64,000 nucleotides of DNA. Source: JBBDYG01 sp040901765. GTDB taxonomy: Bacteria > Planctomycetota > Planctomycetia > Pirellulales > Lacipirellulaceae. The first letter of the stretch is position 1; each line of letters opens with the position of its first letter. The notes under the pieces were generated by a model. The model did not search any database. It worked only from the letters and a program-made list of their open reading frames with translations, and had not been told where the DNA came from. Location of the stretch: the NCBI GenBank assembly GCA_040901765.1, contig JBBDYG010000039.1, forward strand, positions 115,497 to 179,496. The letters run 5' to 3'. The position numbers and the translations under genes were made by a program. Positions 8,272 through 16,712 of the stretch are shown piece by piece.

Positions 8272-8480
8272 CAAGCCGGAGGCTTGACAGCCATTAGCCG
8301 GCGGTAAGCGGAGCGCCACCGCCGGTTCAGTGAAATTAGAACAGAGCACCCCGGAGGGTGTGCCAGCAGTTTGATTTGGCAAGTTGCTGCGACCCCTGTC
8401 AGGGTCGTGTGCGCGGGACGCCTACTTTCCGGTGGTGCGCTGCGCGACCACCGGCTAATGGCTGTCATCCCTCCGGGATA
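8272..8480. repeat. Composite palindromic repeat, family R2 copy 2
   Basis: Lies between the convergent coxD and the amide hydrolase gene. Begins CAAGCCGGAGGCTTGACAGC and ends TAATGGCTGTCATCCCTCC, with the CACCCCGGAGGGTGTGCCAG and CGACCCCTGTCAGGGTCG blocks inside. As it sits between two converging genes, it could work as a bidirectional terminator; that is inference. The stretch 8130-8271 holds nothing I recognise. Confidence 0.9.
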
Positions 8481-8489
8481 AAGAAGTAA

Positions 8490-9590
8490 CTAAGGCGTCA
8501 GCGCCTTGATCTGCTCGTCGCCCTGCATAGAAATCGTGGTGACTTCCTTGCCATCGAGGTCCATCTTCATGAGATCGACGCGGCGAATCTGGCTGTTGTC
8601 GAAGGTGCGGAAGTAGAACTGCTTCGCCTTCAGATCGCAGACGCTCGTCCACATCGTATAATCGGCGGCGATGTGGCCTTGGGCGTCGGGCTTGCCTTCG
8701 CGGGCAGCCCCCTTGGGAATGTCGAAGTTGTTGAGCAAGTGGAACGCTTGCAGAACGACTTCGTTCCCTGTGTTTACAGGAAGCGCCGATTGGCTGAACA
8801 CCGCGGCCCGCACGAACCGCGATGGCGGCGTGAAATCGCCCGGCAGGCCCAACATGCCGGTGCCTTGGCCGAAGGGCGTCAGCTTCACGTCGCCCAAATG
8901 GACCGGTTGCAAACCCTCATCCGACAGGTTGATGTAGTTGCGGAGGTTCGTCATGTGCCAATCAAAGGCGGGCGAATTGGTGATCACGCCAAGCGGGTTG
9001 TCGTACACGTTCAGCTTCCCGTCAATGTATTCAACCACAATGCTCGCGCCGGTCGCATCGACCACGATGTAATGCACTCCAGGGCTGAATCCCCAGTCCT
9101 TGAACACTACCGCGGGAACGACAACCTTTTCGATACCCTGTTTCACCTCTTCGGTGGTGGCGAAGTTCTCTAAAATCCACGAGCCAAGCTCCCAGGGAGC
9201 AAGCGTCTTATCGGCGGCGGCCGCTTTGTACGGCATGTAGCCGGCTGTGTCCGGAAAGTAGAACAGCCCGGCGGAGAGACCTTTGTCGTTGAGGCCGTCA
9301 AGCATGATCGGCAGCCCCGCGCCATTGGCCCCGACGCTGGCGTACTTCGTGGTCCATTTCAGCCCCGGTTTGCCATCCGGCGTCGTGCCGGTCCGCGCGA
9401 ACCCGCGTGGCACCATGATGACCGACGAATCCATGTCAAAAACGAACTCCAGCGTGCGGGCGTGAACGAAGGTGCCATCGGCCGCTGAAAGGCGAATTCC
9501 CGTGCAAGCATGCGCTGGCGACACCGAGCCGCCGAACAGCAGTGAGAAGATCGCGACCACGTTGCACAGGGTCCGATTTCGATTGGCCAT
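8490..9590 (-). CDS. Secreted choloylglycine hydrolase/penicillin acylase family protein (Ntn hydrolase)
   Basis: 366 residues from ATG at 9590; the frame stays open 35 codons upstream, but MANRNRT followed by a hydrophobic stretch and SPAHA gives a proper signal peptide. Cleavage after AHA exposes Cys29 (ACTGIRLSAADG), the N-terminal nucleophile of linear C-N amide hydrolases. Family motifs follow: HARTLEF, GANGAGLPIMLDGLNDKGL, and TNSPAFDWHMTNLRNYINL. Members cleave bile-salt, penicillin V or acyl-homoserine lactone amides; the substrate cannot be told from sequence. Monocistronic as far as can be seen. Confidence 0.88.
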   Translation of the reverse strand: MANRNRTLCNVVAIFSLLFGGSVSPAHACTGIRLSAADGTFVHARTLEFVFDMDSSVIMVPRGFARTGTTPDGKPGLKWTTKYASVGANGAGLPIMLDGLNDKGLSAGLFYFPDTAGYMPYKAAAADKTLAPWELGSWILENFATTEEVKQGIEKVVVPAVVFKDWGFSPGVHYIVVDATGASIVVEYIDGKLNVYDNPLGVITNSPAFDWHMTNLRNYINLSDEGLQPVHLGDVKLTPFGQGTGMLGLPGDFTPPSRFVRAAVFSQSALPVNTGNEVVLQAFHLLNNFDIPKGAAREGKPDAQGHIAADYTMWTSVCDLKAKQFYFRTFDNSQIRRVDLMKMDLDGKEVTTISMQGDEQIKALTP

Positions 9591-9807
9591 TCTTGCGTCT
9601 CTCTTTTGCTTGCGATTGTGTGGATGGGAGTCCCGTCGGGCGGGATGCAAGCAAGTGTAGCTCGCACCGCAGAATCGAGTTGCGTTTCTGCGCACCGGCT
9701 GTAACGATTAGGCACAGCTTTTCGGCTTCCCGAAAGACTGATACGATGCGGTGCTCGCTCGCGAGAGTGGGCAAGGAAATTCTCGTCTACCAATGAAGGA
9801 GATTGTC

Positions 9808-10065
9808 ATGCGGTTGCCAGTTCGGAATTTGGTGTGCGTGCTCGCCTTGGTGGCACTCGGGTGGTTGGCTATGGGAAGCGTTCGTTCATCCGGACAAGTG
9901 GACGCGGCTCTGCCGATTCAATGGGAGTATCGCGTGGAGGAAAGCCACATGTCGCTGCCGCTATTGCAAGGCTGCGGCCGAGAGGGTTGGGAGCTTGTAA
10001 CCACCTCGCAAACGGCCCACGATACGGCGATCATCTACACCTTCATTTTTAAGCGGCCACGGTAG
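9808..10065 (+). CDS. Small exported protein with a DUF4177-like domain
   Basis: 85 residues. The start at 9808 is chosen because AAGGAG at 9796-9801 lies seven bases upstream; an ATG at 9793 in the same frame overlaps this ribosome site. Residues 5-24 form a signal or anchor (VRNLVCVLALVALGWLAMG). The rest, IQWEYRVEE to GREGWELVTT to YTFIFKRPR, has the WEY, GWELV and FKR pattern of the small DUF4177 fold, whose function is unknown. No operon partner. Confidence 0.7.
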   Translation: MRLPVRNLVCVLALVALGWLAMGSVRSSGQVDAALPIQWEYRVEESHMSLPLLQGCGREGWELVTTSQTAHDTAIIYTFIFKRPR

Positions 10066-10081
10066 ACTCCATCCGCCGGAC

Positions 10082-10234
10082 GGGTGGCTGGGGTCGAAGC
10101 CAGCAGGCGCAGCCCCCAGCAGACGCGCGTTCCCCGTCGCTAGCTTTGACAACGCGCAGCTTGAGTCGTGTTTTGATATGCTCATCAACTCAGGGTTCGC
10201 TGGGGGCTTCGCTTCGCTACGACCCCAGCCACCC
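10082..10234. repeat. Inverted repeat flanking the M3 peptidase start
   Basis: GGGTGGCTGGGGTCG (10082-10096) and CGACCCCAGCCACCC (10220-10234) are perfect 15-base inverse arms; inside are further matching blocks (GCCCCCAGCAG against GCTGGGGGC). The following peptidase reading frame is open through the repeat, but the better start lies after it. Confidence 0.85.
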
Positions 10235-10252
10235 ATTCGAGGAGCCTTTGAT

Positions 10253-11938
10253 TTGATCACGCAAGACTTTCGCAGCTACACGCTGGCCGCGCCCGAATAC
10301 GACGAGATTGCGGAGGAGTACGACCAGTTGTTTCGCGCGCTCGACGTTGCGTCGTCGGGCGACGAGGCCGTCGCCGCGGTGCAAGCGTGGGACGCACTGC
10401 GCCGGCGGCTTTCAACGTGGAATTCGCTGGTCAACATCCGTTTTCATCAGGATACGCGCAATGACGAGTACAAGCGGGCCCGCGCGTATTGCGACGAGTT
10501 GGAACCGAAGCTGACCAATTTGGCGGTCGCCATGAAGCGACGGCTAAAGGCAAGCCCGCACCGCGACGCGCTCGTGCGGCGATTCGGTACGCAGGTGTTT
10601 CAACTCTGGGACTGCGACATCGCGGCGTTTGATCCGGCGATCGAGGACGATCTGGTTCGCGAGGCGAAGCTGCAAACGGAGTATACGAGCCTGCTCGCAT
10701 CGCCGCGGTTCGATTTCATGGGCGAGAAGCTCACCCTATCGGAGATTACGAAATTCTCAGAGTTCGCCGACCGCGAGGTGCGGCACGCGGCGGCCCGAGC
10801 GCGGTGGGGCTGGTTCAACGAAAGTCAACAGCCGCTTGATGACATCTTCGATCAACTCGTCCGGCTTCGTCAGCAGATGGCTGAGAAGCTGGGCTACGAG
10901 AACTTCATCGCTGTCGGATACGAGCGGATGCACCGCGTTGATTACGACCAGACGCATGTCGAGCGATTTCGCGCTGAAGTCCGCGACCGCGTCGTGCCCC
11001 TGGCAACCGAGATTCGCGAGCGACAAGCGGCCCAGTTGAGCATAGATCGGTTAATGGCCTGGGACGAGTCGGTTCACGATCTCGCCGGCAATCCCAGGCC
11101 CCAAGGTGACCATGACTGGATGGTGCAGCGGGCCGAGCAAATGTTTGCTGACATCGGTGCTGGCATGGACGAGTTCTTTGAAAAAATGTCGGCTGCGGAA
11201 TTGATGGACTTGAAATCGCGCGAAGGGAAGGCGGGCGGTGGGTTCTGCGACGTGCTGCCGGACTTCGGTATGCCGTTCATCTACGCCAACTTCAACGGCA
11301 CCCGCAAAGACGTGGAAGTGTTCACGCACGAGATGGGCCATGCGTTCCAAGTTTATTCGAGCCTCCACCAACCCCTATTGGATTATTTTTTCCCGACGAC
11401 GGAGTCCTGCGAGATTCACTCGATGGGTCTCGAGTTCTTGACTTGGCCGCAGATGGAGTTGTTCTTTGGCGACGACGCGGCGCGTTTTCGCCGGCTCCAT
11501 CTCACCGAATCGATGCTCTTCTTGCCGTACGGCGTGGCGGTCGATCACTTTCAGCACTTGGTGTATGCGGCTCCCAATGCATCGCCCGACGAGCGAGCCG
11601 CGATGTGGCAGGAGATGGAGCGAACCTATTTGCCGTGGCTCGACTGGGGCGACCTGGCTCATCCCGCAAGCGGCCGCCGGTGGCAAGCCCAGATTCACAT
11701 TTTCAGCGCTCCGTTCTACTACATCGACTATACGCTGGCCCTCACCTGCGCGCTGCAGCTCTGGGTTCGCGCAAGCGAGAACCGCGACACGGCACTGGCG
11801 GATTACGTGCAACTCTGCCGCCGCGGCGGCGAAGCGCCGTTTCGTGAACTGGTCGAATCAACCGGCCTGAAATCACCGTTTGACGATGACTGCTTGGAGC
11901 AGACGGTGAGGATGGCGCGGCGGGAGTTGGGGCTTTGA
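10253..11938 (+). CDS. M3 family oligoendopeptidase
   Basis: 561 residues. I take TTG at 10253 as the start because GAGGAG at 10239-10244 is eight bases upstream; the in-frame ATG at 10178 lies inside an inverted repeat and would add 25 unrelated residues. The thermolysin-like zinc site is EVFTHEMGHAFQVYSS (His359, Glu360, His363), with the third ligand in TTESCEIHSMGLEFL. The family cleaves short peptides in the cytoplasm, and no signal peptide is seen. The length fits the pepF-type M3 oligopeptidases. It stands alone, with a Fic locus on the other strand after it. Confidence 0.9.
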   Translation: MITQDFRSYTLAAPEYDEIAEEYDQLFRALDVASSGDEAVAAVQAWDALRRRLSTWNSLVNIRFHQDTRNDEYKRARAYCDELEPKLTNLAVAMKRRLKASPHRDALVRRFGTQVFQLWDCDIAAFDPAIEDDLVREAKLQTEYTSLLASPRFDFMGEKLTLSEITKFSEFADREVRHAAARARWGWFNESQQPLDDIFDQLVRLRQQMAEKLGYENFIAVGYERMHRVDYDQTHVERFRAEVRDRVVPLATEIRERQAAQLSIDRLMAWDESVHDLAGNPRPQGDHDWMVQRAEQMFADIGAGMDEFFEKMSAAELMDLKSREGKAGGGFCDVLPDFGMPFIYANFNGTRKDVEVFTHEMGHAFQVYSSLHQPLLDYFFPTTESCEIHSMGLEFLTWPQMELFFGDDAARFRRLHLTESMLFLPYGVAVDHFQHLVYAAPNASPDERAAMWQEMERTYLPWLDWGDLAHPASGRRWQAQIHIFSAPFYYIDYTLALTCALQLWVRASENRDTALADYVQLCRRGGEAPFRELVESTGLKSPFDDDCLEQTVRMARRELGL

Positions 11939-12007
11939 TTAAAGCGGCGGGCCTATTTTCCAGTAGACGCCATGTGCGGGAATACAGGACTGCGACCCCC
12001 GGTAACA

Positions 12008-12628
12008 CTATGGATCGATGCCCGATTGCAATTGTTGAGTCAACAAGTATTTGATCAAATCTTCCATTTCGCCGATATCCAGCTTGCCGCGTTTCCAAGC
12101 GGCATCCGCGCTGTCGAGGGCTGCGTAGTAGGGCTGGCGATTCTTCACGATCAAATCGGGAACCGTCACGGTACCGGGCAGTTCAATGCCGATTCCACAA
12201 CATAGTGCCAGATAGGAGACTGCGCGTGATGTTCTTCCGTTACCGTCGGAGAATGGATGTATCCAATTCAGCCTCCACATTAGGTAGGCGGAGGCATGGA
12301 ACGCATCGCTCGCTACCGTGTTAGCGTACTCGCACATCTCTAGCGCAAGGTGCGGAACTTCTTGCCAGGGTGGAGGATCGTGCGAGGTGTTCCCGATGCT
12401 AATCGGCACCTGACGAAATCTTCCGGCGCATTCAAAAATACCTTGAACCGCTATCCGCTGCAAAGAGCAGACATCCGTTGGAGTGAGTTGCAAATTGCCA
12501 ACTCACAATCCGATGAGCCGCCGCACCTCGTCGAACTGAAGAAGTGCGTTTCGAGCTTCGAGTGCGGCCAATTCTATCGGATCGGTTACGATTGGCCCGG
12601 ACTGCCGAATCTTACTTTTGTCCGCCAT
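12008..12628 (-). pseudogene. Fic-domain protein gene with an in-frame TGA
   Basis: Two parts in one frame: 41 codons from ATG at 12628 (MADKSKIRQSGPIVTDPIEL to VRRLIGL), then TGA at 12505-12503, then 160 codons beginning about QLTPTDVCSLQRIAVQGIF. The second part has the complete AMP-transfer motif HPFSDGNGRTSR (HxFx-D-GNGRxxR), preceded by the ASAYLMWRLNWI helix. Fic proteins of this kind normally run through this junction without a break. The stop falls inside a 24-base palindrome (12483-12506). Either the gene is broken, or the downstream part starts at TTG 12493 as a shorter protein. Fic enzymes AMPylate target hydroxyl groups. Confidence 0.75.
12483..12506. repeat. Small palindrome carrying the Fic stop codon
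   Basis: GTGAGTTG at 12483-12490 and CAACTCAC at 12499-12506 are perfect inverse arms around an eight-base centre. On the coding (minus) strand the second arm supplies the TGA that interrupts the Fic gene. The same GTGAGT/ACTCAC wording builds the hairpin at 17059-17142. Confidence 0.7.
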
Positions 12629-12821
12629 CGGCAGCCTTTAGCTTTTCCGATTCACGTCGGACGGTCTCTCTCGTGATTGTTTCGTTCTCAAAATGGCTGT
12701 TGCCGTACGCGAAACTCTGACGTTGCTCTTCGCGCTGAGCTTCGGACATCAAAGTTTCGCGCGCTTTGGCGAGTAGTTGCTGCAGGGTCACTGGAACACC
12801 CTCAAAGTCGAAGTGTGGCAT
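12612..12821 (-). CDS. Small protein upstream of Fic, possible antitoxin
   Basis: 69 residues from ATG at 12821; another ATG at 12884 overlaps the end of the M48 gene and would add 21 residues. It contains LLAKARETLMSEAQREEQRQ then SFAYGNSHFENETITREMV-like text (here TRETVRRESEKLKAADG). The N-S-H-F-E-N stretch resembles the inhibitory helix [S/T]xxxE[G/N] of Fic antitoxins, with Asn at the first position. The stop overlaps the Fic start by 17 bases, the usual arrangement for a coupled antitoxin-toxin pair. The family assignment is inference. Confidence 0.55.
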   Translation of the reverse strand: MPHFDFEGVPVTLQQLLAKARETLMSEAQREEQRQSFAYGNSHFENETITRETVRRESEKLKAADGGQK

Positions 12822-12873
12822 GGTGTAAGTATAGGTTGAAGCAGGACGTTGGGCTAGATTGTTTCCGGTGAGT

Positions 12874-14007
12874 CTAAACTTCATCCGCCAGTGCCAGTCG
12901 TTTTCCTATTGGCGGGTGGCTGTGAAATAGCAGCACCTCAACGGGGTTTGGCTCCATGTCCGCTTTGTTGAGCCGGGCGAGTTTCGTAAACGCCGTGCGG
13001 TACGCGGCGACATCGTTCGTGCGGCGAAGGGCGTAGCGGTCGCATTGGCGCTCGTAGCGGCGACTAACCGCGTTGGTGAGGGGGCCAAGTGCCATCATGT
13101 AGAGCGTGGTGAACCACACGAGCAGCGGCTGCGTTGCGACCGGCCACGTCGCGGGATCGGCAATGCCGGTCCACCAGCGAATGAATTGATCGCAGAGCCA
13201 GAACCCAAGCAGACTGACCGCGACGCCAGTAGCGATCATCTTGGGGATGTGCCGATGGACGTGGTGGCCGATCTCGTGGGCGAAGATCACGTCGATCTCT
13301 TCCGGCGTGAAGCTATCGAGCAGTGTGTCGCCCATCAGCACGCGGCGGGTGCGGCCGAGACCCGCTAGCATCGCGTTGGCCTTCGACGTTTCTTCGCTTA
13401 GCTTCATGCGATAGACGCCTTCGACGGTCAGGCCCGTGCCGGCGGCGAGGGCCTGCATTCGTTCGGCGAGCGACGGGTCTTCGAGGCGTTCGATTTTGTA
13501 GAACAACGGCAGAAAAACGACGGGCGCGAGTTGGCCGAGAATCACGCTGACGACAAAAAACGCCCCCGCCGCGGCCAGCCACCAGTACGCGCCAACCCAC
13601 CAGATGATGGCGTATAACCCGGTGAACAGCGCGGCACTAAATGCGAGGCTCAGAGTCATCCGCAGCAGGTACTTGCGACTCCAGCGGCCGAATGTCTGTT
13701 GGCTGAGTTGAAAACGATGTTCGACGACGTGACCGGAATAGACGGAGAGTGGAAACGAGATTAAAGCGTGAATCGCGAACAACGCCGCGACCAAGGCCGC
13801 GACGCGCAACAACGACTGGTCGCCGCTGAGCGGGGCGAAATCGGATAGCCACCGATCGACCCGTGGACCAAGCCAGAACGCGGCCAGCGTGAGATACACA
13901 AGGTCAATCGCCATGTCGGCGAGGCTGAGCCTGAGCGTGACGCGACCGTAGCGTTTCGCTTCATCGCGCTGCGCGGAGGTTTGGGTTTCTGTCGAAATCA
14001 TGGGCAT
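12874..14007 (-). CDS. M48 family metallopeptidase (CAAX prenyl protease Ste24-like)
   Basis: 377 residues from ATG at 14007; upstream in-frame TTG at 14019 is less likely. Several membrane helices surround the zinc motif FAHEIGHHVHRH (His244, Glu245, His248), and YERQCDRYAL downstream offers the third ligand. HRFQLSQQTFGRW near residue 100 and KLSEETSKANAMLAGLGRTRRV are Ste24/HtpX hallmarks. Such integral membrane proteases degrade misfolded membrane proteins in bacteria. The gene ends GATGAAGTTTAG, whose ATG is the earlier candidate start of the next small gene. Confidence 0.9.
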   Translation of the reverse strand: MPMISTETQTSAQRDEAKRYGRVTLRLSLADMAIDLVYLTLAAFWLGPRVDRWLSDFAPLSGDQSLLRVAALVAALFAIHALISFPLSVYSGHVVEHRFQLSQQTFGRWSRKYLLRMTLSLAFSAALFTGLYAIIWWVGAYWWLAAAGAFFVVSVILGQLAPVVFLPLFYKIERLEDPSLAERMQALAAGTGLTVEGVYRMKLSEETSKANAMLAGLGRTRRVLMGDTLLDSFTPEEIDVIFAHEIGHHVHRHIPKMIATGVAVSLLGFWLCDQFIRWWTGIADPATWPVATQPLLVWFTTLYMMALGPLTNAVSRRYERQCDRYALRRTNDVAAYRTAFTKLARLNKADMEPNPVEVLLFHSHPPIGKRLALADEV

Positions 14008-14570
14008 TGTCGTTCGCAAATCTTGGAATTCTATGTTAGCCGGCGGCAGTGTCCATCAATTCCGGTTCGAGAATCCGCGGCAACATTGGACTCCCCGCCG
14101 CGAATAAGAAAAAGGGAAATAATCGAAGTTTAGATAAGGAACTCAATTGCGGATCGCCGACGTGCGGCTAGCCGCTAAACAGGGGACCGAATTTGCGGGT
14201 GGTCAATTTTGCGGCAGTTCGCCTAGATTTCTTGTAAGAAAGCGCAAATAATGGCAGGCTAACGGTTAGTGTGTAAACTAGATAGCACCACCCAGGATAA
14301 ATCACAACTGCTTATAACGTAACACATTAAGTGCATTATGGGTGCCTCGTGACGTTCGGCTAGGTTTCACGGTATTGAAATTGCAATTGTTCGGTGAGGA
14401 CGGTGGTACTGGAGACTCTTCTTTTGGAAGGTGTGCTTCCGGCCGCTTCCCAACGACCCAGGGAACGCAATTGTAGGTTGCAAGGGTCGGCGGGTAACTA
14501 CTCTGACGAATGGGAAACTAGGATCTGTTTCCCAAGGGCGTCGAACTCTCCCGGAGAGGAGTTCGTATCC
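14008..14570. other. 563-base intergenic region upstream of the sigma factor
   Basis: Divergent promoter region between the M48 gene and the sigma factor. It is more AT-rich than its surroundings between about 14230 and 14390. No convincing gene, repeat or exact promoter boxes were recognised. A reading frame continuous with the sigma gene from 14394 exists but lacks homology-like sequence. Confidence 0.5.
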
Positions 14571-15224
14571 ATGATTAAGCAAACCACGGAAGACCGCTTA
14601 GTTGAGACGACCAGCAGTGCGGCAACGGCGGAGATGACCGACGAGCAGTTGCTCGTCGATTACTGCCAAACGAACGCGCAGCCGGTGTTTGCCGAATTGA
14701 TCAAGCGCTACGAGCGAGAGCTTTACAACTATTTGCGTCGCTTCCTGAACAACGCCGCGTTGGCGGAAGACGCCTTTCAGGCGACTTTTTTACAAGTTCA
14801 CCTGAAGTGCAAGATGTTCGAGGAAGGCCGCAAGTTTCGGCCTTGGCTCTACACGGTAGCGACCAATCAGGCGATTGACATTCAGCGTCGCAACAAGCGG
14901 CACCAATTGGTGAGCCTTGATCGACCCCACCGCAGCCAAAACGCGGAGGTCGGATCGTTGCTCGATTTATTGGGAAGTCGTGAAACAAATCCATCCGACG
15001 GGATGGACCGGCGCGAACGGCTGGAATGGGTGCGTCAGGCGGTGGCAGCACTGCCCGAACAACTCCAAGCGGCCGTTGGCATGGTCTATTTCCGCGGCAT
15101 GAAGTACCGTGAGGCGGCTGTTGAACTGGCCGTCCCGGTGGGAACCGTGAAGAGTCGCCTCCACGCGGCCGTTAGCCGCCTGTCGGAGGCTTGGGACGAG
15201 GCAGAAGAGGCCCGCAGGCGCTAG
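14571..15224 (+). CDS. ECF-type RNA polymerase sigma factor
   Basis: 217 residues from ATG at 14571, with GGAGAGGAG at 14553-14561 as an unusually strong ribosome site that fixes the start. Region 2 reads FAELIKRYERELYNYLRRFL, AEDAFQATFLQVHLK and FRPWLYTVATNQAIDIQRR; region 4 reads LPEQLQAAVGMVYFRGMKY, YREAAVELAVPVGTVKSRLH. There is no sigma-70 region 1 or 3, so it is of the extracytoplasmic-function class. The following gene starts with an anti-sigma-like helix bundle and is probably its regulator. Confidence 0.92.
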   Translation: MIKQTTEDRLVETTSSAATAEMTDEQLLVDYCQTNAQPVFAELIKRYERELYNYLRRFLNNAALAEDAFQATFLQVHLKCKMFEEGRKFRPWLYTVATNQAIDIQRRNKRHQLVSLDRPHRSQNAEVGSLLDLLGSRETNPSDGMDRRERLEWVRQAVAALPEQLQAAVGMVYFRGMKYREAAVELAVPVGTVKSRLHAAVSRLSEAWDEAEEARRR

Positions 15225-15278
15225 CCGCCGATTACCGGTAGGTCTCGCGCCTTGCCGGTTATTACCGGGTACAATCGA

Positions 15279-15310
15279 GAGCGGGGTTGACCAGCCGGTT
15301 GGCCCCGCTC
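15279..15310 (+). terminator. Hairpin between sigma factor and anti-sigma-like gene
   Basis: GAGCGGGG (15279-15286) and CCCCGCTC (15303-15310) form a perfect 8-base stem with a 16-base loop that itself holds ACC/GGT. Only a short CCTTTG follows, so it may be an attenuator or RNA-processing hairpin rather than a full terminator. Confidence 0.35.
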
Positions 15311-15349
15311 CTTTGAAACACTGCTATTGGGCTGCACGCCTAACGTCCG

Positions 15350-16345
15350 ATGCGCGACCTCTTGGTTTGCTACCTGCTGGGCGAGTTATCCGAAGCCGAA
15401 AGGGCGGCGCTCGAAGCAAAGTTGGCCGGCGACCCCCGACTACGCGACGAATTGGAACGGCTCCGTCAGTGCCTCACGCCCGAACAAGTCGCCGCACCAG
15501 GCGATGTCCAGCCGCCGCGAAACTTGATCGACCGGACAGTGCAGTGCGTGTCGGATTCTCAATCCGGCGGCGGAGTGCTGGGCGTCACTGAGCCGCCCGC
15601 TGGCCGCTCGTATTTTTCATTTGTGGACGCGTTTGTCGCGGTAGGCGTCGTGTTCGCGATCAGCATGTTGCTGCTGCCGGCGCTGCGCGAGAGCCGCGAC
15701 ATTTCCCGCCGCACGACTTGCCAGAACAACATGCGGCAGCTCGGCACCGGGATGATTGCCTATGCCATCGACCACCGCGATATCTTTCCGCCGGTTAATC
15801 CGGACGAACCGGCGGGCATTTATACGGTGCGATTGGCGGAAAGCGGGCACCTCGACCGCGCCCAAATACTTCAACTAGTGATTTGCCCGTCCTCGCCACA
15901 AGTCGAGATGCTCGAGCGTGGTAGCTTCGTTTTCCGTATTCCAACGCTGTCGCAGGTCACCAGCAGTGGCACGAAATTACCGCCGCAAGTAACGCAGACG
16001 ATGGGAGGCAGCTTGGCTTACCGCGTCGGCTATGCAAAAGACCAGTTCTATATCTCCATCCGCAATCGATCGGACTGCCGCTCCCCTCTCTTGAGTGATG
16101 CGCCCAGTCGAGAGAATATCGGGCAATCAAGTCCGCACCATGGCGGCTGTGGCCAGAACGTGCTGTTCGAGGACGGTAGAGTGGCGTACGTGGTGGGCTA
16201 TCTCGTCCCGGCTTGGGACAACCACATGTTCCTCAACAACTACGGCCAGGCCGCCTTCGGGACGGCTTGGGACGACCCGGTGTTGGGCCGCAGCGAAATG
16301 GTGCCCGGCGTGCGAGCCGTGCCGGTCGATAGATTGGGCGAGTGA
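15350..16345 (+). CDS. Membrane protein: anti-sigma-like N-terminus fused to a DUF1559-like domain
   Basis: 331 residues. Residues 1-45 (LLVCYLLGELSEAERAALEA, LAGDPRLRDELERL) have the helix pattern of anti-sigma factor N-termini, but the zinc-binding His/Cys set is missing. A membrane helix follows at about 90-108 (SFVDAFVAVGVVFAISMLLL), then PALRESRDISRRTTCQNNMR, DHRDIFPP and HHGGCGQNVLFEDG, the hallmarks of DUF1559 pseudopilin-like proteins (the His-to-DG spacing is ten instead of nine). It lies 125 bases after the sigma factor. Most likely it holds the sigma factor and senses something outside; that is inference. Confidence 0.7.
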   Translation: MRDLLVCYLLGELSEAERAALEAKLAGDPRLRDELERLRQCLTPEQVAAPGDVQPPRNLIDRTVQCVSDSQSGGGVLGVTEPPAGRSYFSFVDAFVAVGVVFAISMLLLPALRESRDISRRTTCQNNMRQLGTGMIAYAIDHRDIFPPVNPDEPAGIYTVRLAESGHLDRAQILQLVICPSSPQVEMLERGSFVFRIPTLSQVTSSGTKLPPQVTQTMGGSLAYRVGYAKDQFYISIRNRSDCRSPLLSDAPSRENIGQSSPHHGGCGQNVLFEDGRVAYVVGYLVPAWDNHMFLNNYGQAAFGTAWDDPVLGRSEMVPGVRAVPVDRLGE

Positions 16346-16346
16346 G

Positions 16347-16517
16347 CTAACACTCCGTCCCGGCATGGAGCATGCCATCTTCCCGAAGCATCGCCACGAC
16401 TTCGTTTAGATTCTGTTGCAATTCATCGACCGTTACACCCTGCGAATGGGTACCGGCAATTCCGGGGATGTAGCCCACGTACAGGTCCGTCTCGGGGCAG
16501 TATTCGATGATGGCGGG
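16347..16517 (-). pseudogene. HicB-family antitoxin remnant without a start codon
   Basis: 56 codons reading PAIIEYCPETDLYVGYIPGI, HSQGVTVDELQQNLNEVVAM, LREDG, a close match to the HicB antitoxin core. In this frame a TGA (16520-16518) lies immediately upstream and there is no ATG, GTG or TTG before the core, so the natural start has been lost. No HicA toxin is present. The upstream small gene ends at that same TGA, in the same frame. Confidence 0.6.
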
Positions 16518-16712
16518 TCAATGATTGCATTGTTCTGATGTCCGTTCGTCGGGCGTCACGACACAAGGAATGTTTTGATCGGCCAGCGCTTCTAAAGCTG
16601 CTTCCGGGACGAGATGCTCGCCGGACCGCAAGACTCGACCAGAGAAACGGCCCAACATAAAGCCAAGCGCCTTCTTTTCAGTGTCGCGATCAGGAAATGT
16701 GACTGTGATCAT
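16518..16712 (-). CDS. Small hypothetical protein
   Basis: 64 residues from ATG at 16712 (an in-frame TTG at 16724 is possible). The text MITVTFPDRDTEKKALGFML, GRFSGRVLRSGEHLVPEAAL, EALADQNIPCVV is regular alpha/beta sequence and looks like a family I have seen in planctomycetes, without known function. The last residues (TPDERTSEQCNH) do not fit the pattern and run into the HicB remnant, so the 3' end may be rearranged. Confidence 0.5.
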   Translation of the reverse strand: MITVTFPDRDTEKKALGFMLGRFSGRVLRSGEHLVPEAALEALADQNIPCVVTPDERTSEQCNH

